Positions 56,154-64,000 of a stretch of 64,000 nt of DNA are shown one piece after another. The translations under genes and the position numbers were made by a program. Under the pieces are notes generated by a model. The model had not been told where the DNA came from, made no database searches, and saw only the letters and a program-made list of their open reading frames with translations. How positions within the stretch are numbered: position 1 is the first letter of the stretch; each line of letters starts with the position of its first letter. The DNA is from Gari tellinella (taxonomy: Eukaryota; Mollusca; Bivalvia; Cardiida; Psammobiidae), in NCBI GenBank assembly GCA_922989275.2, contig OV277874.1, positions 15,364,154 to 15,428,153 of the forward strand, given 5' to 3'.

Positions 56154-56506
56154 TACAGCGCTCCCTCTCTACAACGACACCCAATGGGAGACACATATTG
56201 TGTGCGTTGTTCGGAGGGAGTCGTTATAGGGAGGGAACTTGTTAAACATTTGCAAACAGATTGATTCCAGATCAGACGCCGCGTAACGCGGCGTCTGATC
56301 TGGATTCAAGCTGTTTGTCATTTGTCATTATGTTGTTTTCTGTCAAAATGTCATTCATGTAAGAAAAACAGCAGACAACAATTTTAAGTAGACGATGATG
56401 CATCAGTGCAAGCATAAAACATAATTTTCTTGGGAACAGCGGCGAATGTCGTTGTAAGGAGGGAGTCGTTGTAAGGAGGGAGTCGTTGTAGAGAGGGAAC
56501 GCTGTA
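56154..56506 (+). mobile_element. MITE family F copy
   Basis: TACAGCGCTCCCTCTCTAC to GAGAGGGAACGCTGTA. Core-1 tip CGCGTAACGCGG. Near its right end GTCGTTGTAAGGAGGGA is present two to three times in tandem. Confidence 0.88.
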
Positions 56507-56732
56507 TTGCCAATGAAAACAGTTTGGAGCCAGATCAGACGCTATTGAAGCCGGCTTATGATCAGGTTGCAATGTGTTTGCCACTCAGATTAAAACTAAA
56601 TGTCAATAGTATCGAATAACTTTTTTTCTACATGTTATTACATTGTGTTCGCATAGTCTAAACAGGAAGTCAAAAACCCTCTCCAGTGAAAATAAAACTA
56701 TAACTCCATATAACGCATTTTACGCCTTTTTA
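56507..56732 (+). mobile_element. Family A core fragment
   Basis: GTTTGGAGCCAGATCAGACG arm and TTTGCCACTCAGATTAAAAC; both termini are gone. Confidence 0.6.
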
Positions 56733-56733
56733 T

Positions 56734-56943
56734 TACAGTAAAACCTCGCTATTACGACCACTAAAACCAATGCTAATTGATTGAATAATAGGCAGGTGAC
56801 AGCGCAAAGCAAGGTGGCAGTGAAACAGAAAGCTACTACAGGAGCTTTCTGTTTCACTGTCACATTGCTTTAAGCTGTCACCTATCGTAAACACACTAAT
56901 AATTACCACAATTAAGTGGTCGTAATAGAGAGGTTTTACTGTA
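56734..56943. mobile_element. Pogo-like MITE S with a core-2-like hairpin
   Basis: Ends TACAGTAAAACCTCGCTATT and complement. The centre GGTGACAGC...GCTGTCACC encloses GTGAAACAGAAAGC, a diverged core 2. Confidence 0.85.
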
Positions 56944-56945
56944 CT

Positions 56946-57142
56946 CCACTGAAGACAATAGTTCCACATTTTATATTCATGAATATGAAACATACCAATT
57001 TTTTCCTATATCCTACATGTATCAGATGGAAGCCTAAAGATGACTGACAGTGAAGCAGAATGCATTCTGCTTTACTTTCAACATGCTTTAAGTGTCCACT
57101 TGTCTTCAAAACTAGAAACAGGATATTGGGTAAAGAATTAAA
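56946..57142 (-). mobile_element. MITE family B, reverse, shortened
   Basis: CACTGAAGACAATAG block, core-2 tip reduced to GAATGCATTC, ends GGGTAAAGAATTAA. Confidence 0.7.
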
Positions 57143-57554
57143 TCAATCTCAATAGTATGACCATTGACAAACCAACATTAATTTGTATTGTTTGGATCCA
57201 AACTCCCGTTATGAAAGTTGACTGGTTTTTAAAACCTTTCATTTCATTAATTATTAATATAAGTATTTGCCCCAGACCCTCCTACAATGCTTCTCCAGTG
57301 CTGTAAAACTCAAATATTTCCCGGAGAGCATGCCCCCGAAACCCCTGGAGCCGCATATTTCGAGTGACAAGGTCATGGTCATCAGTTCAAATCAGAGGTC
57401 ACAAATATAGGTCAAAGTGAAGAACTTTGATGAACCATTGTAGAGTGTAACTCCAGATTTGGAATACATATGCATCTCATGAAACTGCAGGGTTTAAATC
57501 GTTTCATAACAAGGTCAAGGTTATCATTTCAGGTCAAATGTCAAATTTATAGCT
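57143..57554. other. Intergenic DNA with AGGTCA-like repeats
   Basis: 57400-57545 contains AGGTCA five to six times (GGTCAAGGTTATC, AGGTCAAATGTCAAA). This is probably part of a dispersed repeat; it also resembles nuclear-receptor half sites. Confidence 0.4.
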
Positions 57555-58215
57555 AAAAATGACTTATAGATAACGAGTTGTTTTGCGTACTTAACAAATT
57601 TATATTTGCTCATGACGAATTGCCTTTCATACAGAACAACAAAATGGCAAATGTGCATAACAACATAAAATATATACATAACGAATTGTTTTGACTACAT
57701 AACGAATTGTTTTGACTACATATTATACAGTGATTTATATACTTAACAAAGTAATAGTTGCATATGACGAATTGATATTTTCACAAGACGAATATACATT
57801 TTCCCAGGACATATTGCAAACTGGATAAAACGAATTACAATATATACACAACGAATTGTTTTGACTACATAACGAATTGTTTTGTGTACTTAGCGAATTG
57901 ATATTTGCACACAATAAATTGCCCTTTTCCTTACTGACTGTACATAACAATTTGGAAAGTGCACATAACAAATTGAAATATATACATTATGAATTGTTTT
58001 TACTACATAACGAGTTGTTTTTTGTACTTAACAAGTTGATATTTGCATATGACGAATAGTTTTGACAACAAAACGAATTGTTTTGTTTACTCAGCAAATT
58101 GATACTTGCACATGACGGATTGTCTTTGACACAGGACAAACTACAGATGGATGCATATAAAGGACTGTTTCGTCCACGTAATGGACTGACTTTCCCACAT
58201 GACAAAAAGAAATAG
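57555..58215 (+). repeat. 21-24-bp minisatellite
   Basis: Imperfect units built on ACGAATTGTTTTGACTACAT, about 27 copies, diverging toward the right end. Frames on either strand reflect the repeat. Confidence 0.85.
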
Positions 58216-58590
58216 CACACTATGAAACAGTTGTGGCGTTCCATAGTTCAACAAATGTGAATTTAATACATGTGATTTCACAAATTATAAATAGCTTTAA
58301 GCGGAAACAACTGAAGAAGGCTATAAAAAGATAATTACACACTATATCTAAATATTGCATCAAATTTATAATCTTATAGACGAATAATTACATATAATTT
58401 ATGTCATATATTTTAACCCTTTACTCCGTAGATACTCATTTAAACCCATTACACTTGTTAGAAAGGCAACCGTGTCTTGAACGGTCCAACTGTTCTAAAA
58501 TAGCACTTCTGAAACCTGTTACAGGTGACAAACAGCTTTGGTCTTGATCACAAAAAATACCTTAATGACTGATTAATACACATTTTGTTG
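58216..58590. other. Unassigned DNA
   Basis: No gene or recognised repeat apart from a core-1 scrap near 58530. Confidence 0.45.
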
Positions 58591-58964
58591 TACACCCCCC
58601 TCTCTCTCTACAACGACACCCAATGGGAGACACAGATTGTGTGCGTTGTTCGGAGGGATTCGTTACAGGGAGGGAAGATCAAGATTTGGGTTACATTTGC
58701 AAACAGCTTGAATCCAGATCAGACGCCGTGTATCGCGGCGTCTGATCTGGATTCAAGCTGTTTGTCACTCGCATTTATATGTATTCTATCAAATTGTCCA
58801 CTTATATGTAACTTTGAGAAAAGCAGCAGATGACAAATTTAAGCAGACATCATTGCAGCCATGAAAAGGTTGGATATAAATGTTTGGTTTGGAGAACAGC
58901 GGTAAGGGTCGTTTTTAGGAGGGAGTCGTTGTTTGCAGGGCCGTTGTAGTGAGGGAGCACTGTA
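58591..58964 (+). mobile_element. MITE family F copy
   Basis: TACACCCCCCTCTCTCTC to GTGAGGGAGCACTGTA; core-1 hairpin with arms TGAATCCAGATCAGACGCC. Confidence 0.85.
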
Positions 58965-59756
58965 TGTAAGTTTTGAGAAAAGGCCGCAGTTGCTAATATT
59001 GTTTAATGAACTCATTTGCGCAAAGTGGATTTTTCATACTTATTGGATTACTCCATTCTAAGTCTAGATTGTTATTTTCGGTTTGTTTTATATTTGAAAT
59101 CCTTATCAGCAAACTGTGTAGACTCTGATCAGACGCCGCATTTGGCCTATATATGTAGGACTACGGGCACACATGGGTTCAGGACTTTCGGTTGTCGCTA
59201 TATGACTATGTGCCACAACCATGCAGAGAATTATACGTCTTAGCCCTCTGATTAGGGTATGCACGGTAAAATTAGGATTTATATACTCTTCAAAACGAAG
59301 TCAGGTGATATTTAGAATATATTTAGTGAAACCTTAGTGATTAAGAAGGGGCGGAGCAAGAACGAGACGCTTCTCAGCCACTTAGATTTCACTTAATATT
59401 TTCCAAATATCTTAGAATATAACCTGTATTTGATTGGCCGAGGATAAATCGTTCCAACGGTTCTAATAAACTACCTCGCGCGTATAAAGCATTTCGGGCA
59501 CCGGTTTACAATTCATTATGATTCTAAGATTGCCAAATAAGGCAGTAGGCGGAGTTATGATAGCGCATGAAGACACCACGCGAGGTCGAAAAACAACAAA
59601 ATTCTTAATGATAAAGTGCCATACTTAATGGGGTGCAAAATGTAGGTGTATGTTCTATACGGATTGTTGAATTCGGCATGGTAGAAGCCGTGCATTGAGG
59701 AAACAAGACTTATTTCTATTGAAACCAGTCAACCAATAAAATTCTTTCTTTTGCAG
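58965..59756. other. Region before the Gly-rich exon
   Basis: A K fragment at 59060-59180 and an inverted repeat at 59285-59430 (TAGAATATATTTAGTGAAAC and complement). Probably intron of the following gene. No signal-peptide exon was found. Confidence 0.5.
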
Positions 59757-60791
59757 TGTACGGTCAAGCAGAACTTTTGGCTCTAGCAGGACTTAATGGA
59801 TTATCAGAGAGTACAAGAGAAGCTCTGTTCACTGGAGCTATCGGTGGCGGTGGTGGATTAAATGGACCTGGAGGCCTGAACGCACTCAGCGGTTTGGGAG
59901 GAAATGGCGGTTTAGGTGCTCTCCAAGGCTTAGGAGGAGAATCCGGCGGATTGGGCGGTCTTGGAAGCCTAGGAGCTTTGGCAGGTTTAGGAGGAAATGG
60001 CGGTTTCGGAGGCCTAGGAGGCTCGGGAGAATCCAGCGGATTGGGCGGCCTTGGAGCTTTGGCTGGTTTAGGAGGAAATGGCGGTTTGGGTGCTCTCCAA
60101 GGCCTAGGGGGAGGAGAATCTGGCGGCCTTGGAAGTCTAGGAGCGCTGGCTGCTTTAGGAGGTAATGGCGGTTTAGGAGCTCTCGGAGGCCTAGGAGGAT
60201 CTGGAGAATCCGGCGGATTGGGCGGCCTTGGGGGCCTAGGAGCGCTGGCTGGTCTAGGAGGTAATGCTGGTTTGGGTGCTCTTGGGGGCCTTGGTGGCTC
60301 TGGAGAATCGGGCGGAGGAAATAATGGACTTGGTGCCTTAAGCGCACTTGCTGCTTTGGGTGGGCTTGGTGGGTTGAGCGGTTCGGGCGGAAATGGCGGA
60401 TCGGGCGGTCTATCGGCACTAGGCGCGCTAGCTCGTTTGGGAAATAATGGTGGATTAGGTGGACTTGGTGGCTTTGGTTCTCTAGCGAACTTGGGAGCGG
60501 GAGGTGAATCAAGCGGCGGATCGAGTGGAACAGGAGAAGCTGGCGCAAACGCCGAAGCTGGCGGAAACGCCGAAGCTGGCGGAAACGCCGAAACAGGCGG
60601 AAATACTGGATCTAGCGGAAATGCGAGATCGGGCAGGACTGCAGGATTTGGCGGTCTCGGGGGAAATTCTGGACTAGGGATACTAGCTAGTCTAGCAGGT
60701 GGAGGTGGTTTACGTGGCTTGGGTGGATTAGGCGCTTTAGGTAGTTTAGCCGCTTTAGGTGGTGGAGCAGCGAATACAGGAAGAAGGGGAG
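59757..60791 (+). CDS. Internal exon of a Gly/Leu/Ala-rich (silk-like) protein
   Basis: 1035-bp exon between acceptor TTCTTTCTTTTGCAG and donor GAG|GTAAGA, phase 1 at both ends. It encodes about 345 residues, starting YGQAELLALAGLNGL, made of loose repeats of GLGGLGALAGLGGNGG with SGESGG spacers, then a block of AGGNAE repeats, and closing with GLGALGSLAALGGGA and RRG. Only a few charged residues. Such composition is typical of secreted structural proteins: silks, byssal proteins and glycine-rich shell-matrix proteins. That link is by composition only. No signal peptide or neighbouring exon lies in view, so the protein's start, end and location are unknown. The minus strand is also open here, but only as a mirror of the GC-rich repeat. 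Confidence 0.72.
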
Positions 60792-60800
60792 GTAAGAATG

Positions 60801-60969
60801 TTAGCACTTTCCCCCATAGAAAGAAGCGCCTTTTAGCGCATTTACATCTTTCCTTCACTTATGGAAATAGTTCTAATTTAAGTAGCCATCTTTACTATCC
60901 TAGCAGATAGTAGCTTAAAACAGGTTGAACCCTTCAAAACTAGAAATTAGCTATGGGGTAAAGGGTAAA
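60801..60969 (-). mobile_element. MITE family B fragment 9 bp after the splice donor
   Basis: TTAGCACTTTCCCCCATAG start, GCGCCTTTTAGCGCATT block and GGGGTAAAGGGTAAA end. Core 2 is mostly deleted. Confidence 0.75.
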
Positions 60970-61060
60970 TCACTTGTCGCACATCTTACAAGCTTGTAAG
61001 ACTATATTCTTTCTAAGCAAAGTTGTGTGTGGTAAAACAATTCCACCCATTGCTTACATG

Positions 61061-61083
61061 TACAGTGGAGAATCTGTTATTCT
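61061..61083 (+). mobile_element. Isolated A-end stub
   Basis: TACAGTGGAGAATCTGTTAT followed at once by TGACGTCATTGGTGACGTC and then a complete A element. Confidence 0.8.
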
Positions 61084-61102
61084 GACGTCATTGGTGACGT
61101 CA

Positions 61103-61352
61103 TACAGTGGAGAATCTGTTATTCTTTCCCGTTTAAACGCAAACGTACGCAAACGCAAAGCACTAAAACGTAGAAAAGAACAACTTTTGGACAATTCTGA
61201 TATTTCATGTTTATCTTGGTGGCAAACAGTTTGGAGCCTGATCAGGCGCCGGGTTACCCGGCGTCTGATCTGGCTCCAAACTGTTTGCACTGCAAATAAT
61301 AGTTTTAGCGTAAACGCGTTTATTGGGAAAGAATAACAGATTCTCCACTGTA
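61103..61352 (-). mobile_element. MITE family A copy
   Basis: Intact, inserted at TGACGTCATA. Almost identical to the copy at 7132, including ATTTCATGTTTATC. Confidence 0.93.
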
Positions 61353-61375
61353 GATGCTAGATAGTTCAGACGCTT

Positions 61376-62109
61376 AGTACAGTGGAGAAGACTTTAATCA
61401 TTCCTGTTTTAACGCAAAAGTAGCGCTAAATCATTCGTGAGATGTTTACCCCTTTCATCGCTTTATTGTCGTCTGCTTCAGTATTGTTGTTCGTAAAGGC
61501 TTTTAAAAGTTAGATTTAGGTATGTAAAAATATGAAATATCGATGAGAGTGTCAAACAGTATGGATCCAGGTAAGCCGCCGCGTCTGGGGCCCGTTTCAT
61601 AAATTTTCGTACGACAAATGTTGTCGTAAGTAAGATTATAAAACTCTCAATTAGTATTTATTTCTCCGTCTGATATTGTCTTGTGACATCTTTTTGGAAT
61701 CGTCTTTAAAAGACGGTTCCAAAAAGGTGTCACAAGACAGGATTCGATAGAGGATTCAGAGATTAAATGTATTTTAAAGCTTTGACTTACGACAACATTT
61801 GTCGTAAGAAGTTTTATGAAACGGGCCCCTGGTCAAGATACAAACTGTTTGCAAAGTCGACTTAATGTGACCCAGGCGCCTAAAGGGTTAATGTAAACAA
61901 AACGAAAACGCATAGCACTAAATTGTAGAAACAATTGTTGTTTCTGAGTTTCTTACAATTTTTTTAATCTCAGTGGCAAACAGTTTGGAGCCTGACAAGA
62001 CACGAGGTTAAACGGCGTCTGATCTTGTTCCAAACTGTTTGTAATGGAAATAATAATTTTCACGGTAAACGCCTTTTTTTGGGATTGAATAACGTCTTTT
62101 CCGCTGTAG
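61376..62109 (-). mobile_element. Three-level nested MITE: A holding C holding D
   Basis: A starts TACAGTGGAGAAGAC (61378) and ends GTCTTTTCCGCTGTA (62109). Family C (about 61430-61890: ACCCCTTTCATCGC to CCTAAAGGGTTAA) sits in it. Foldback D (61588-61828) sits in the core-1 hairpin of C. Confidence 0.85.
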
Positions 62110-63726
62110 AGTTGTTTTGTTGCGATATTCTGCTATATACCACGTGCTTATTGTCAATTGTTGCACGGCATGTTATCTATAATATACGCTGATAGGTAAA
62201 TGGGTACAAACTATCTTGTCTTGTTACGGGAGAGAAACGGTTGCGTATACTTAGTAAAGTCTGAACATATTCACCTGACGTTGAACTTTACGCATGAATG
62301 AATTAAAGTGAGATGACGCAGTATAAATCAATAATCGACGGCGAACCGTATACTGTCGGGAAGGTTCGGTTAATTACGTGAATTTTGTTACAGTTGATAT
62401 CTTCAGTGGAATGAAAATCGAATTTTGGGCAAGTTAAAAAAGAAGTTGTTGATAAAATACTATTTCCGAGATCGTTTCTATTAAAAAAACATCACATTGC
62501 GTTTTAGAGTGAGTTTTAATTCACGTAAGATCGTCGATGTCCTCACCTGCGACTCCCGTCAGTTCACTATATATACCTAATTGACAACCCTTTGACGTAA
62601 CTTAACTGTCATAGGTGTGTCTTTAAAGCAATATATTTGTAACGGCGAATTTCGGGGTTCGAATCCCGTTTGAGGAAATTATATTTTTGTTCTATTTTTT
62701 ATACACGTCATAGGCGCTATGCTAAAAAAGTTTAAAAATAACAACAGAAACATGTTCCAATCGAATTAAATAGTGTATGAATACTTAAAAGAAACAGTAT
62801 ATAAGGGTAAAATTGAAAAAGAAGAATATTGCATGGGATTCGAACCACTGACTGTACATATAAGATATATAGTCTTCTTTTTTTAGTTGAGCTAAATACT
62901 TGTCGATGTTTGTGGAACCTTGCGATGCTAAACTTCCTTGAAACCGGTGGTTATAATGTGTGTTATCGTTGAAATGATAACGAAGTTTTCCGAAGCTATA
63001 TTTAGAAATACATCGAAGTGTGAAATTATGCTAAAAGAGGTCACCAACGTCAGGTCAATTTGTTTGGACTATGCTCGGTGCATTTTTGATCCTACAGTCT
63101 GAATGTTGTTTCGTGTCCGGTACTGAAAAATCGCATTTTGCTCATACAGGCGCGGGTCAAGGAATGTTGTAGTTATCAGCGACTTTTGTCATTTGAATTT
63201 GTTTGAATTGGGTTGTACGGCACCGCGAAACATAGTATAGTCATATAGCGCCATCGTGGTGCATGCATGAATGTGAATATATTGGTGTCACCTTTTGGTG
63301 GAGTCTTGTGCTTTTCCAGTGCAGCTGTCTGTGCCTCTGACAAAGTGTACGCACACGTAGAATAGACCACACGACTCCATACGTGCACAGCAAGCAAAAT
63401 CAAAGTTGTTCAAAAACATACGCTAAATATGTAAATTAGTACACCCTACGAACGGTCTGTAACGGTCGCGTATACTTACAGTAACTCGATGCAGTTTTCA
63501 TCCTACGGCCTGAACGTTGTATCGAGTCTGGCATCGCGGAACGTTGTAATTTTAAAAATACCATATACAGTTTTTACATTCACTAACATGGAGCTTTTTG
63601 TATTTATTTATCCATACTGTGCATCAGGGAATCATTTGTTTTAGATACCATTGCAGATATAATCGTGACACTCCGTACAATTACTCCTTTTTTGATATTT
63701 AAAAAAAAGACATTAAAAAACTAGGC
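62110..63726. other. Repeat-poor DNA with tRNA-like arms
   Basis: 62660-62685 (+) has CGGGGTTCGAATCCCG and 62829-62905 (-) has GTGGTTCGAATCCCATGC with TTTAGCTCAACTA, like T-arm and D-arm pieces of tRNA genes or a SINE. Neither folds into a convincing full tRNA by eye. No coding exon seen. Confidence 0.35.
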
Positions 63727-63844
63727 TACATAAAAATTATTTGTTATAGTAATTGTTCATGAGGGTATAAACTGGAACTATTTTCTTCAGCGGAAGAATA
63801 AATTAGATGCACTAAAAGTCGCTTCTATGGGGTAACGGGTTAAA
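63727..63844 (+). mobile_element. Right half of a family B MITE
   Basis: GTAATTGTTCATGAGGGTAT through AGTCGCTTCTATGGGG to GGGTTAA. The left half and core 2 are absent. Confidence 0.8.
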
Positions 63845-64000
63845 ACCATGGACGCAGCCTTTTTTTGTTCAGTAGCTGTAGCCTTGCGTTAGTAGCAGTC
63901 GGAGCATAGAACAGCAGCCTTGACATAACGTCGTACCAGTGTGATGAAATAGAGATAGTATAGTGTTGAGTATTGACGTGAATGTAGAATGTAGCCTATT

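Noticed and set aside
57400..57545. Nuclear-receptor response element cluster
   Set aside because: AGGTCA words are common in a dispersed repeat of this style; no nearby gene to regulate.
59764..60858. Pro-rich 364-codon frame on the minus strand
   Set aside because: Mirror of the Gly-rich exon: GGN codons read back as NCC proline. No splice signals on that strand support it.

Overview
This is a stretch of animal nuclear genome. It is intron-rich, has GT-AG splice junctions, is AT-rich overall, and is packed with short non-coding DNA transposons (MITEs), SINEs, palindromes and tandem repeats. There are no bacterial-style genes or operons. A C2H2 zinc-finger gene, tRNA-derived SINEs and a Gly/Leu/Ala-rich silk-like exon fit a marine invertebrate. 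A bivalve mollusc is my best guess, but only a guess.

Layout. 1-3548 is a 68-bp satellite of about 52 copies. 3.5-12.2 kb is a MITE mosaic. 12815-26431 is one gene on the + strand that I rebuilt from eight coding exons with consistent splice phases. The spliced reading frame is 3555 nt (1184 aa), with 13 C2H2 fingers and a lysine-rich repeated C-terminal tail. Its introns hold several MITEs, a nested miniature LTR element, a 1.3-kb array of splice-acceptor-like repeats and decayed copies of two finger exons. 26.4-59.7 kb has no gene I can support: it is MITEs, two SINEs, minisatellites (46-bp, 90-bp, 21-24-bp units) and some unique DNA. 59757-60791 is one glycine-rich coding exon whose partner exons are not seen. 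60.8-64 kb is more nested MITEs plus unique DNA.

MITE families are named here by local letters. A: ends CAGTGGAGAA, TA target. B: ends TTAACCC. C and C2: TTAACCCTTTCA or CCCCTTCACTGCC. D: GGGCCCGTTTCATAAA foldback. E: CAGGGCTGCCA, 6-bp target duplication. F: CAGCGCTCCCTCTCTAC, TA target. G, H and K: related families carrying a different hairpin. J: CAGGGCTCCAGATAAG. N and O: composite elements. R and S: pogo-like ends. No transposase gene was seen, so all would depend on enzymes encoded elsewhere.

Main patterns. Two palindromic cores recur inside MITE families that have different ends and different target duplications, as if interchangeable modules. The 68-bp satellite matches one end of MITE family F. 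Intron 4 of the zinc-finger gene has become an array of copies of its own 3' splice site. All functional statements are inference from sequence; no database search was run.
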